From: Bacillota bacterium
GTDB lineage: Bacteria; Bacillota; Clostridia; Acetivibrionales; DTU013
Reading direction: 5' to 3'
Assembly (NCBI GenBank): GCA_023412665.1
Contig: JAEZCA010000059.1
Span: forward strand, 1 to 64,000
Length of the DNA: 64,000 nucleotides
Position numbers and translations under genes: made by a program. Shown here piece after piece: positions 41,464-50,099 of this stretch. A model generated the notes under the pieces. The model worked only from the letters and a program-made list of their open reading frames with translations. It ran no database searches and was not told the DNA's origin. Each line of letters begins with the position of its first letter. The first letter of the stretch is position 1.

Positions 41464-44055
41464 TCATCTTTTTATCGCCGAAACAACAAGCTTGACAATT
41501 TCGACCACAGGAATAACTACCAGCGCCAGGCCTGTACCTATCAGCAGATTTGTCAGCGATAAAGCTTCCAGGTTGAATATTACATTTATTCCAGGTATGT
41601 ATATCACTGCAAGCGTCAGCACCAGCGACAGGATCATCGCGCCAAACAGCACTCTGTTGTGGGTTTTCAGCCTGAATATGGATTTGGTCCTCGATCTCAT
41701 ATTTATGGAATGAAAAATCTCACAAAGCGACAGCGTTAAAAATGCCATCGTCATACCGGTTATCTGTGACTGTCCAAAGCCTATATAGAAGGATAAAAGC
41801 GTCAGCACAGCAACCACTATGCCCTGGTAGACCACACCGGCCGCCATGCCGCCTGCAAAGATGCCTTCATTGGACTTGCGGGGGGGTTTGCTCATTATAT
41901 CGGGCTCCGCCTCCTCCATACCCAGCGCGATCGCAGGAAATGTATCCGTCACAAGGTTGATCCACAATATATGAATCGGTGTAAACAGCCTGAATTTCAA
42001 TAATGTTGCCACAAACAGCGCCAGTACCTCGCTCAGATTCGCAGAGAGCAGGAACTGTATAGCCTTTCTTATGTTGTCGTATATCCTGCGTCCCTCTTCA
42101 ACAGCTTTAACGATACTTGCGAAATTGTCATCAGAAAGTACCATATCTGAAACATTCTTAGATACATCCGTTCCCGTTATTCCCATACCTACACCAATAT
42201 CAGCCGTTTTGAGGGCAGGAGCATCATTGACGCCGTCACCGGTCATGGCGGTGATCATATTGTTCTTTTTCCACGCGCTCACTATACGCACCTTGTGCTC
42301 AGGCTGGACACGCGCATAAACAGCATAATTGCCGACGCTCTTTTCAAACTCCTCATCCGATATCTGATCGAGCTCCGTGCCTGTCAACGCCTGGCTCTCA
42401 TTATCTATGATTCTCAGCTCCTTTGCTATGGCAATAGCTGTATCACGGTGGTCTCCCGTTATCATCACAGGCTTGATCCCGGCAGCACGGCATTCTTCGA
42501 TAGCTGACTTCACTTCTGGACGCACAGGATCGATCATGCCGGCAAGTCCTACAAACGTCATTTCTCTCTCAAGTGTTTCGGGTGAAATATTTTCCGGCAG
42601 CGCGTCAAGCTCCTTCATGGCTGCTCCCAGCACCCTCAGCGCCTTTCCTGCCATTTTTCTGTTTTCATCCAGCACTTTTTGACGCAGCTCGTCTGTCAAA
42701 GGTACTATATCCTTCTCAAGCAGCATCCGGCTGCATATTTTCAGCAGTTCGTCCGGGGCTCCCTTTGTATATTGCACCAGTTTGCCCGACTGGTCCTTAT
42801 GGACAGTAGACATCATCTTTCTCATGGAATCGAAAGGAGCTTCGGCTATCCTTGGCGTTTTGCTCTCGAGTTCACCTTTATCATAGCCCAGTTCATAAGC
42901 GTATCGGACCAAAGCGCTTTCGGTTGGCTCACCGATGACCTCGCTCTTGTCCTCCGAAAGCTCCGCATCATTGCAAAGCACCATCGAAACGGCAAGCCCG
43001 GCGGTATCGCCGAACGCATCGACGACAGTCATTTTGTTCTGTGTCAGGGTCCCGGTCTTATCGGAGCAGATGACCTGGGTACAGCCCAAGGTCTCCACTG
43101 CCGTAAGCCTTCTTATTATAGCATTGCGCTTTGACATCCTTGTAACACCGATGGACAGCACCACGGTCACAACAGCAACAAGACCTTCCGGTATGGCTGC
43201 CACTGCAAGGCTGATAGCCAGAAGGAACATTTCAAGTACATGTCCCCCTGTAAAGCCACCGCTCTGAAACACACTGAATATGAATATGAAAACACTTATG
43301 CCAAGGACACCTATGCTTAGTATCCGGCTAAGACCGGACAGTGTCTTCTGAAGAGGTGTCTTCTCATCCACGGTTTTTGATATGATCTCAGCTATCTTTC
43401 CCATTTGGGTACTCATGCCGGTTTCAACAACAACACCCTCGCCCCGGCCGTATACGACACTGGTACCCATGTAAGCCATATTGTGCCTGTCACCCAGCGG
43501 AATATCATTTTCCTTTTCGGATATGGTACGGCTGTTCTTTTCAGATGGAACAGACTCTCCCGTCAGTGAGGCTTCCTCTATTTTGAGGCTTGAGGCTTCA
43601 ATGAGCCTCATGTCCGCCGGCACCGCATCGCCTGCCTCCAGCAGAACAATATCTCCGGGTACGATTTCCTCCGACTTTATCTGAACTACATGACCGCTTC
43701 TTCTTACCTTTGAAAAAGGAGAGGACATTCTTGCCAAAGCTTCTATCGCTTTTTCAGCCTTTCCCTCCTGTACGACTCCAAGGACTGAATTGAGGACAAC
43801 GACCATAAGTATTATGACAGCATCTGCAATCTCAGCGGCAATTCCTGATACGACGGCAGCTGCGATCAATACTATGACCATTGGATCCTTCATTTGTTCA
43901 AAAAATTTCTGGATCACAGTCTTCTTTTTTCCTTCGTCCAGCTTATTGCCGCCGAATCTTTCAAGCCTGACTGCAGCCTCATCAGCGCCTATTCCATTTT
44001 TGGATGTCTCCTGTGATTTTAGTACAACTTCTGCTTCCTCAAGATAATACTTCAT
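41464..44055 (-). CDS. Cation-transporting P-type ATPase, Ca2+ (P2A) type
   Basis: 863 residues, ten transmembrane helices. Phosphorylation site ICSDKTGTLTQNKM (Asp near 330), TGES in the actuator domain (SLTGESVP), KGAPDELL nucleotide site, and TGDGVNDAPALK hinge. Helix 4 carries PEGLVAVVTVVLSIGV, and helices 5 and 6 have EVLALF and NLVTDTFPAIALG, the SERCA/PMCA-type Ca2+ ligands. It expels Ca2+ (possibly Mn2+). No regulatory C-terminal extension. Confidence 0.95.
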   Translation of the reverse strand: MKYYLEEAEVVLKSQETSKNGIGADEAAVRLERFGGNKLDEGKKKTVIQKFFEQMKDPMVIVLIAAAVVSGIAAEIADAVIILMVVVLNSVLGVVQEGKAEKAIEALARMSSPFSKVRRSGHVVQIKSEEIVPGDIVLLEAGDAVPADMRLIEASSLKIEEASLTGESVPSEKNSRTISEKENDIPLGDRHNMAYMGTSVVYGRGEGVVVETGMSTQMGKIAEIISKTVDEKTPLQKTLSGLSRILSIGVLGISVFIFIFSVFQSGGFTGGHVLEMFLLAISLAVAAIPEGLVAVVTVVLSIGVTRMSKRNAIIRRLTAVETLGCTQVICSDKTGTLTQNKMTVVDAFGDTAGLAVSMVLCNDAELSEDKSEVIGEPTESALVRYAYELGYDKGELESKTPRIAEAPFDSMRKMMSTVHKDQSGKLVQYTKGAPDELLKICSRMLLEKDIVPLTDELRQKVLDENRKMAGKALRVLGAAMKELDALPENISPETLEREMTFVGLAGMIDPVRPEVKSAIEECRAAGIKPVMITGDHRDTAIAIAKELRIIDNESQALTGTELDQISDEEFEKSVGNYAVYARVQPEHKVRIVSAWKKNNMITAMTGDGVNDAPALKTADIGVGMGITGTDVSKNVSDMVLSDDNFASIVKAVEEGRRIYDNIRKAIQFLLSANLSEVLALFVATLLKFRLFTPIHILWINLVTDTFPAIALGMEEAEPDIMSKPPRKSNEGIFAGGMAAGVVYQGIVVAVLTLLSFYIGFGQSQITGMTMAFLTLSLCEIFHSINMRSRTKSIFRLKTHNRVLFGAMILSLVLTLAVIYIPGINVIFNLEALSLTNLLIGTGLALVVIPVVEIVKLVVSAIKR

Positions 44056-44186
44056 CGTGGGTTCCTTTCAAAAAAGTCAAATTTTTGTATCTATATAATT
44101 ATATCGCATTAATTTAAGATAAAATACATTATTTATATTGTGTCAAACTATACGAAATGCAATCCATAAATGTCTTATGGCTTTAA

Positions 44187-44218
44187 AAAACCGGGATGTC
44201 ACTAATCATCCCGGTTTT
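44187..44218 (-). terminator. Intrinsic terminator after the TIM-barrel/acyl-CoA synthetase gene
   Basis: Perfect 12-base-pair stem (AAAACCGGGATG/CATCCCGGTTTT, 8-base loop), continuing as a T-run on the minus strand, about 55 bases after the stop. Confidence 0.9.
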
Positions 44219-44273
44219 CTTCACAATGCTGATCAAATAAAACTACGCTGATTTGTTTAAAAGCTTGTATAGA

Positions 44274-46805
44274 TCAAGCTGTCACGATCTTGCTCTCTGC
44301 CTGAAGCCCAAGCTTTTCGACGGCCCACTCGCGCATTTTGTATTTGAGTATCTTTCCAGCGGCATTCATGGGGAATTCATTTATAAATTCCACATAGCGC
44401 GGCGTTTTATGCTTTGCCATATGCGTACGGCAATACTCCTTTACATCCTCATCCGCCATTTCCATGCCTTCCTTCAGGATGACACAAGCCATTATTTCTT
44501 CACCATACTGCTTGCTGGGCACACCGATGACTTGAACATCCTTTACCTTGGGGTGGGTGTATATGAAATCTTCGATCTCCTTTGGGTATATGTTCTCACC
44601 GCCTCGGATGATCATATCCTTTATTCGTCCCGTTATTTTGTAATACCCGTTTTCATCCACCCTTGCCAGGTCTCCCGTGTGGAGCCAGCCATCCTTGTCT
44701 ATGGCTGCGGCTGTTGCTTCAGGCATCTTGTAGTAGCCTTTCATAATATTATAGCCACGGGCTACAAATTCTCCGTCAGTATTGGGAGGCAGCTCCTCAT
44801 TGGTCTCAGGGTTTACGATTCTGCACTCCACACCCGGAAGAGCGCGGCCTACAGTTTTGACCCTGAGCTCGACGGAATCATCTACACGGCTCTGGGTACA
44901 GCCCGGTGACGACTCAGTCTGTCCGAATACGATGGTTATCTCCTTCATGTTCATCTTTTCAACGACATCCTGCATTACCTTTATAGGGCATGGACTTCCT
45001 GCCATAATACCGGTCCTCATATATGAGAAGTCAGTCTTTGAAAAATCCTCATGTTCCATCATAGCTATAAACATTGTGGGAACACCATGGAATGCTGTAA
45101 TTTTCTCTTTATTTATGCAATCCAGCGACTGCTTCGGAGAAAAATACGGGATCGGTGACATTGTAACGCCGTGGGTCATGGAAGCCGTCATTGCAAGCAC
45201 CATGCCAAAGCAGTGGAACATAGGCACATGTATCATCATCCGGTCGGCAGTTGAAAGATCCATACAGTCACCGATACACTTTCCATTGTTCACCACATTG
45301 TAGTGGGTGAGCATGACTCCCTTTGGAAAACCGGTAGTGCCCGACGTATACTGCATGTTGCAGACATCATTCTTATTGATGGACATGGCACGGCGGAAGA
45401 CCTCCTCAACAGGCGTCTTCTCAGCCAGGGCCATCGCTTCGTCCCATGTGAGGCAGCCTTTTTGTCTGGAGTCAACGGTGATTATGTTGCGCAGGAACGG
45501 CAGCCTCTTCATATGGAGAGGTTTACCTGCTTCTGAATTTTCCAGTTCCGGACACAATTCTTTTATGATCTCTACATAATTTGAATCCTTAAAGCCATCA
45601 ATCATGACAAGAGTATGGGTGTCGGACTGGCGGAGCAGGTATTCAGCCTCATATACCTTGTATGCGGTATTGACAGTTACGAGAACTGCACCTATTTTCG
45701 TAGCCGCCCAGAAGGTGATGAACCACTGAGGCACATTGGTAGCCCAAATGGCCACATGATCACCGGGCTTGACCCCCAGCGCTATAAGGGCCCTGGCAAA
45801 TGTATCTACATCGTCCCTGAATTCGGAATATGTCCTGGTATAGTCCAGTGTAGTATAACGGAAGGCATACTGGTCCGGAAATTCATCCACCATACGGTCC
45901 AATACCTGTGGGAAGGTCAGGTCGATCAGCGTATCCTTTTCCCATACGAACTGACCGGTCTTTGTATTGTTGTAGAAGAGACGTCCCTTCTGGTATCCCT
46001 TTTGCATATATTTTTCCATGTAGTTTATAAAATGAGGGAACACGATACCGGCATCGCTAAGATCGCTGGACCATCTTTTTACCCATTCCAGCGAAACATA
46101 TCCCTCATAATTGATGGAGTTCAATGCCCGCATGAAGTCATCTATGGGCATATCGCCCTCTCCCATCATCCTGTACGATATCTTGTTGTTTTCAACGATG
46201 GAGTCCTTGAAATGTACATACTTGATATATGCGCCAAGATTCTGCACGGTCCTGCCCGGTGTTTCGCCGGCGAATCGGTATGGATGATGTATGTCCCAGA
46301 GAGCTCCTACCGCATCGCTTTCTACGTGGTTCAACAGATCACAGAGGCGCTTTGTGTCTGTATATACACCGTTTGTTTCCACCAGTAAAATGACACCCTT
46401 TTCTTCTGCAATCGGCGCAAGCCTCTTAAGGGCCGCCAATACTATATTGTCGTCAACCTCACCCTCCGCTTGGGGTTCCAGATCTGCAAGTATACGAATA
46501 TAAGGAGTTTTGAGCTTTACTGCCAGTTCGATATACTCAACTATTTCGGAATGGTTTGCATCGGCGTTTTCCCCGAACTTCAGACAGCACCCCGAAGAAA
46601 GGCAGGGAATCTCGATTCGAAGCTCTGAAAGCTTCCTGATTGTGTTGGGAAGCTCAGCTTGAGTAAAGGGCTGTGCCCGAACAGCAAATATATCCTTGCC
46701 GAGCCCTCTGATCTCTATACCGTCGAACCCTATGTCTTTTGCCATTGAGTAAATATCGGACCAGTCAAAATCCGGACACCCAAGTGTTGAAAACGCTAGT
46801 TTCAT
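44274..46805 (-). CDS. Fusion of sugar-isomerase-like TIM barrel and AMP-forming acyl-CoA synthetase
   Basis: 843 residues from the ATG at 46805 (AGAGGAGGAG upstream). Residues 1-~275 are a xylose-isomerase-like barrel (AP_endonuc_2 type): KLAFSTLGCPDFDW, GFDGIEIRG, IRILADLEPQ, LVETNG, ALWDIHHPYRF, YVHFKDS, YEGYVSLEW, with the metal-binding Glu, His and Asp pattern. Residues ~295-840 are a full acyl-CoA synthetase: YTSGTTGFPKGV, FGQTESSPG, GWLHTGDLARVDENGYY, GRIKDMIIRGGENIYP, and the catalytic Lys in NAAGKILKYKMRE. No frameshift or stop separates them. The fusion plus a Leu-type T-box points to branched-chain acid metabolism, but the substrate is unknown. Confidence 0.9.
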   Translation of the reverse strand: MKLAFSTLGCPDFDWSDIYSMAKDIGFDGIEIRGLGKDIFAVRAQPFTQAELPNTIRKLSELRIEIPCLSSGCCLKFGENADANHSEIVEYIELAVKLKTPYIRILADLEPQAEGEVDDNIVLAALKRLAPIAEEKGVILLVETNGVYTDTKRLCDLLNHVESDAVGALWDIHHPYRFAGETPGRTVQNLGAYIKYVHFKDSIVENNKISYRMMGEGDMPIDDFMRALNSINYEGYVSLEWVKRWSSDLSDAGIVFPHFINYMEKYMQKGYQKGRLFYNNTKTGQFVWEKDTLIDLTFPQVLDRMVDEFPDQYAFRYTTLDYTRTYSEFRDDVDTFARALIALGVKPGDHVAIWATNVPQWFITFWAATKIGAVLVTVNTAYKVYEAEYLLRQSDTHTLVMIDGFKDSNYVEIIKELCPELENSEAGKPLHMKRLPFLRNIITVDSRQKGCLTWDEAMALAEKTPVEEVFRRAMSINKNDVCNMQYTSGTTGFPKGVMLTHYNVVNNGKCIGDCMDLSTADRMMIHVPMFHCFGMVLAMTASMTHGVTMSPIPYFSPKQSLDCINKEKITAFHGVPTMFIAMMEHEDFSKTDFSYMRTGIMAGSPCPIKVMQDVVEKMNMKEITIVFGQTESSPGCTQSRVDDSVELRVKTVGRALPGVECRIVNPETNEELPPNTDGEFVARGYNIMKGYYKMPEATAAAIDKDGWLHTGDLARVDENGYYKITGRIKDMIIRGGENIYPKEIEDFIYTHPKVKDVQVIGVPSKQYGEEIMACVILKEGMEMADEDVKEYCRTHMAKHKTPRYVEFINEFPMNAAGKILKYKMREWAVEKLGLQAESKIVTA

Positions 46806-46859
46806 TTTAACTCCTCCTCTTCCAATAAATAAATATTTTCTGCCCGGCACCGACCTGCT

Positions 46860-47195
46860 GAAATCAAAAAAGGCCTCCGCCTCACAGCATTTCTGCCGGA
46901 GACGAAAGCCTGACTTCCGCGGTACCACTCCAATTGGTATAAATATACCCTCTTCTTAAAGCATCGATCAATGGATGATGAATGCCCTCCCTTTGTAACG
47001 GCGGGAAACCCGTTCGAACCTACTTGCCAAACAGCCCGATCCCCTCTGAAAATCCCGGGGCCTCAGCTGCCGCTTTCAGCTGACTGCTCAAGGGTGAGTC
47101 CACAATCGCTCCGTGCGCTGTTTCGCAGCAAACAACAGCTCTCTTTGGCACCGGCGGGCGAAGTGTTTTCCCTATCAACGCATTTATCCGTTTTT
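46860..47195 (-). promoter_or_regulatory. T-box leader (specifier reads CUC, Leu) upstream of the fusion gene
   Basis: The minus-strand RNA has the T-box sequence GTGGTACCGCGG (46917-46928) and an upstream GGGTTTCCCGCCGTTACA stretch typical of the stem III/antiterminator region. Stem I starts near GATAGGGAAAACAC. Aligned on the base of stem I, GGA-CTC-AC corresponds to GAA-TGG-AC of the trp leader in this window, giving specifier CTC (complement of 47096-47098). Uncharged tRNA-Leu would then favour read-through. Confidence 0.85.
46866..46903 (-). terminator. T-box terminator of the fusion gene
   Basis: Stem of seven pairs (46897-46903 with 46873-46879) closing a 17-base loop that can pair further, then six U residues, 61 bases before the ATG. 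Confidence 0.85.
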
Positions 47196-47199
47196 TAGT

Positions 47200-47228
47200 A
47201 TGCTACCAAAATCCCTCATATTTGTCAA
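47200..47228 (-). promoter_or_regulatory. SigA-type promoter of the T-box transcript
   Basis: TTGACA (complement of 47223-47228) and TAGCAT (complement of 47200-47205) with a 17-base spacer, just ahead of stem I. Confidence 0.6.
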
Positions 47229-47418
47229 TATGAAATGTAAATTTTCTCATGTGGCAGACCTCTAAACCCACAACAGAAGGTCAGACTGACAGCGCTGTTT
47301 ATTCCGGTTGTGTTTCCAAGCACCTGCATGCAAATGTATGTATTTATGTTTTTGAGGGTAGCATAAGGAAATATTGAAATTAATTAACAATTCGCCGGGT
47401 TTGAAAGGGGAGATCGGT

Positions 47419-48984
47419 ATGGATAGGAAGCCTTTATTGCTGATAGCCTTTTACAATAAGAAAGCATTGGGCGTAAGATATCTGGAAAGGTCACTTGTTA
47501 AGTCCGGATATGATGTTTATGTCTTGTTCCTTAAGGGCTTCAATAGTGTAAAACCTGATCCTGTCACCGCCGAAGACATCCTTCTGCTTGAGAAACTTGT
47601 CACAAGGCTGAAGCCCGGTCTCATAGGACTTAGTGTCATGTCATCTCTTTATCTTGAATCTGTTGTTTCAGTAAACAGTTTTCTAAGGAAAGCGTTTGAT
47701 GTACCTATAGTTTGGGGAGGAGTTTATGCATCAATGTTCTCTGAGGAATGCCTTAAGCATGCAGACTTCGTTCTGCAGGGAGAGTGCGAGGAGGCTGTTG
47801 TCGACCTGGCTGCAGCAGTACTCCGCGGTGAAGACTACAGAAGCATAAAAAATCTGGCATATAAGGAACCCCTGCGTGATACAGCTGGAAATACAGTGAT
47901 CAATAGTTTGAGACCACTGTGTGAAGATCTGGACAAGCTGGGCTACCCCATATCCGGCTTGAAAAACAAATTCTTTATAGATGGCGGTCGCATTGGATTC
48001 GGCGATCCAATGAGCGATTCTGTCAGCTATGAGTTGTCCTCCTCGAGAGGCTGCCCGTTTATGTGCTCCTACTGCTGCTCAATCAACCTGAAAAGAATGT
48101 ACATGGGAAATGGAAGGTACTTGCGCTTCAGAAGCGTGACAAGCGTTATCAGCGAGCTTGAAGAAGCCTTGGCAAATAACAGATCGATAAGGGTGATACA
48201 TTTCTGGGATGAAATATTCCCTGATGACAATTCGTGGATAGCAGCTTTTGCAAGCCAGTACAAGGCGCGGATAGGGCTGCCGTTTGAAATCTGGGCACAC
48301 CCTCTTCGGATAAACAGCAGCACCATATACAAGCTTGTCGATGCGGGTCTTTATAAGGTAGTCATGGGAATACAAAGCGGTTCGCAGCATATCCGCAGTG
48401 AGATCTTCCATAGGATGGAGACTCAGGAGGATGTGCTTGAAGCTGCAAAAATACTAAGCAGAAACAAGGTTCCCCAGGTGGTATATGACTTCATACTCCG
48501 ACATCCGTTCGAAAGTGTGGAAGACATAAAGCAGACATATTTGCTCTGTTCCTGTCTCGAAAGACCTTTTGAGCTTCAGCTGCATGGACTCAGCTTTTTT
48601 CCAGGAACGGACCTGACAGCCGCAGCAAATAAGAAAGGCCTGGATGTCATGAGCACTTTGGACTCTGGCCATGATAACAGGATAAAGGATAAATACAAAA
48701 GCTACTGGGGGCAGAAAAGCAGCAGCAGAATAATAAATTACTGGTATTCATTAATATACCTCAGCCAGTTCAGATTCGGCCATCTGCTTTCGGGGCTGTT
48801 TAAGGGAAGCGATCCATCACCTCTGGCTGTAAGCACCGTGTTGCTGCTGCACAAGCTATACCGTCCCGCAGCAAGGATAAGATACCTGTACAAGAAGCTT
48901 TCGCTGCTCATCAGAACGGCTGCTGCCAGAAAAAACATCTCAAAGGGCAGACGTCAGACTGTACAATATAGTGAGGGAAAGTGA
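47419..48984 (+). CDS. B12-binding-domain radical SAM protein
   Basis: 521 residues from the ATG at 47419 (AAGGGGAG upstream); a TTG at 47374 is also open. N-terminal ~130 residues form a cobalamin-binding-like Rossmann domain (LLLIAFYNKKALGVRYLERSL, PGLIGLSVMSS, VPIVWGGVYAS), without an obvious DxHxxG cobalt-ligand motif. The radical SAM core has SSSRGCPFMCSYCC (the CxxxCxxC cluster ligands, about 205-218), HFWDEIFPDD and GIQSGSQHIRSEI. The C-terminal ~100 residues are helical and basic. Such enzymes often methylate or rearrange unactivated carbons in lipids, antibiotics or peptides. The next gene overlaps by four bases (GTGA). Confidence 0.88.
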   Translation: MDRKPLLLIAFYNKKALGVRYLERSLVKSGYDVYVLFLKGFNSVKPDPVTAEDILLLEKLVTRLKPGLIGLSVMSSLYLESVVSVNSFLRKAFDVPIVWGGVYASMFSEECLKHADFVLQGECEEAVVDLAAAVLRGEDYRSIKNLAYKEPLRDTAGNTVINSLRPLCEDLDKLGYPISGLKNKFFIDGGRIGFGDPMSDSVSYELSSSRGCPFMCSYCCSINLKRMYMGNGRYLRFRSVTSVISELEEALANNRSIRVIHFWDEIFPDDNSWIAAFASQYKARIGLPFEIWAHPLRINSSTIYKLVDAGLYKVVMGIQSGSQHIRSEIFHRMETQEDVLEAAKILSRNKVPQVVYDFILRHPFESVEDIKQTYLLCSCLERPFELQLHGLSFFPGTDLTAAANKKGLDVMSTLDSGHDNRIKDKYKSYWGQKSSSRIINYWYSLIYLSQFRFGHLLSGLFKGSDPSPLAVSTVLLLHKLYRPAARIRYLYKKLSLLIRTAAARKNISKGRRQTVQYSEGK

Positions 48985-49841
48985 AAAAACGAGTATTAAT
49001 AGTATGCATATCATTAACCGCAATAGCAGTCCTGACAGCAGCTATCCTGATGATCTCAATGGCTGTCATCGAGCTGGAAGCGCATATATATCCGGATTAT
49101 CCCATGATTGATCTCGAGCATGTGCTGTCAAAAGATACATTTTCAGATGAGGATTACACTGTTCTCTTTTACCAGACCGGCCTTGGCAGATCTGCAATAG
49201 ATGAGATCCGCACGAGCAGCAGTAATTGGGCACAGCGTCTGCTGCTGTTCCAGGAGAAATTTTTTGCCGGAATAAAATATGTATGTGAAAAAAACAGTCC
49301 CATTTCAAGGGAAGAATCCATTGTAGATGAAAGCGGCAGCTATATGGCAGGTACGGAATTGGCACCACTTCATGAGGGGTACATACTAGTGACAAAATCC
49401 TCCCATGCCTATGGCTGGAGGAACGGACATTCAGCACTGGTGATCGATGCGGCTAACGGAAGAACACTTGAATCGGTAGTGCTTGGAACAAACTCCTCCA
49501 TACAGGATATAAGCAAGTGGACCAACTACCCCAATTTCATTCTGCTCAGGCCAAAGAACTGCTCATATGAAGAAATGAAGGCAATAGCAGGAACTGCGCA
49601 GGAAGTGCTTTTTGATATACCATATGACTTGACTGTAGGTATTTTCAGCCCAAAGCTTGCCGGCAGGGAAAACGTCACGGGAACACACTGTTCCCATCTG
49701 ATCTGGCAAGCCTACAGCTATTACGGATATGATCTGGACTCCGACGGGGGCGCTTTGGTGACTCCCAATGACATAGCAAACAGCCCGGCCCTTGAGGTTG
49801 TTCAGGTTTATGGCGTGGACCCGGGAAATATCTGGCCTTGA
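48981..49841 (+). CDS. Membrane-anchored permuted papain-like (YiiX/NlpC-P60 superfamily) hydrolase
   Basis: 286 residues; GTG start overlapping the previous stop. One transmembrane helix at about 7-29, so the enzyme faces outside. In the C-terminal half the order is His first (RNGHSALVID, about residue 152) and Cys later (GTHCSHLIWQAY, about 236), the circularly permuted papain arrangement seen in YiiX/YebB-like proteins. These act as amidases, peptidases or acyltransferases on cell-wall or lipid substrates. Coupling to a radical SAM enzyme suggests both act on one product, but the substrate is not evident. Confidence 0.8.
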   Translation: MKKRVLIVCISLTAIAVLTAAILMISMAVIELEAHIYPDYPMIDLEHVLSKDTFSDEDYTVLFYQTGLGRSAIDEIRTSSSNWAQRLLLFQEKFFAGIKYVCEKNSPISREESIVDESGSYMAGTELAPLHEGYILVTKSSHAYGWRNGHSALVIDAANGRTLESVVLGTNSSIQDISKWTNYPNFILLRPKNCSYEEMKAIAGTAQEVLFDIPYDLTVGIFSPKLAGRENVTGTHCSHLIWQAYSYYGYDLDSDGGALVTPNDIANSPALEVVQVYGVDPGNIWP

Positions 49842-49849
49842 CTTTGTTT

Positions 49850-49868
49850 CCGCCGGAATTGCCGGCGG
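49850..49868. terminator. Short hairpin after the papain-like gene
   Basis: Perfect 7-base-pair stem (CCGCCGG, loop AATTG, CCGGCGG) nine bases after the stop. No T-run follows, so termination would be weak. Confidence 0.45.
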
Positions 49869-49881
49869 TATCTGATACATA

Positions 49882-49910
49882 TTGACTTCATTTTGTATCT
49901 GTGATATCTT
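49882..49910 (+). promoter_or_regulatory. SigA-type promoter upstream of the CNNM/CorC gene
   Basis: TTGACT (49882-49887) and TATCTT (49905-49910), spacer 17 bases, nearly 190 bases before the start codon. The long leader contains the hairpin at 50002-50052. Confidence 0.5.
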
Positions 49911-50001
49911 TTTCTTAAGCAAAAAAGGGGTGTATTATTTAAGTGGAAGAATCACCGGTTCCCGAGCGAAGTATTATCGAGCAGAATTATATGAATAATA
50001 A

Positions 50002-50052
50002 AAACGGCAAAATAAAGGACAGTTGTTTTTCTGTCCTGTTTATTTGCCGTTT
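50002..50052 (+). promoter_or_regulatory. Long inverted repeat in the leader of the CNNM/CorC gene
   Basis: Arms AAACGGCAAAATAAAGGACAG and its near-complement around an 8-base loop, about 20 pairs. It lies between the promoter and the coding sequence, with an A/T-rich but not uniform U tail, so it may be a terminator for upstream reading or an attenuator of this gene. Confidence 0.6.
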
Positions 50053-50099
50053 AATATTTTAAGGTGATTTGACACATTTGTTTTGGGAGGTTATTGGAT

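Noticed and set aside
47249..47377. 42-codon frame upstream of the radical SAM gene as a peptide precursor
   Set aside because: No Shine-Dalgarno sequence, no leader/core pattern, and a frame this long is not rare by chance; kept only as a side note.
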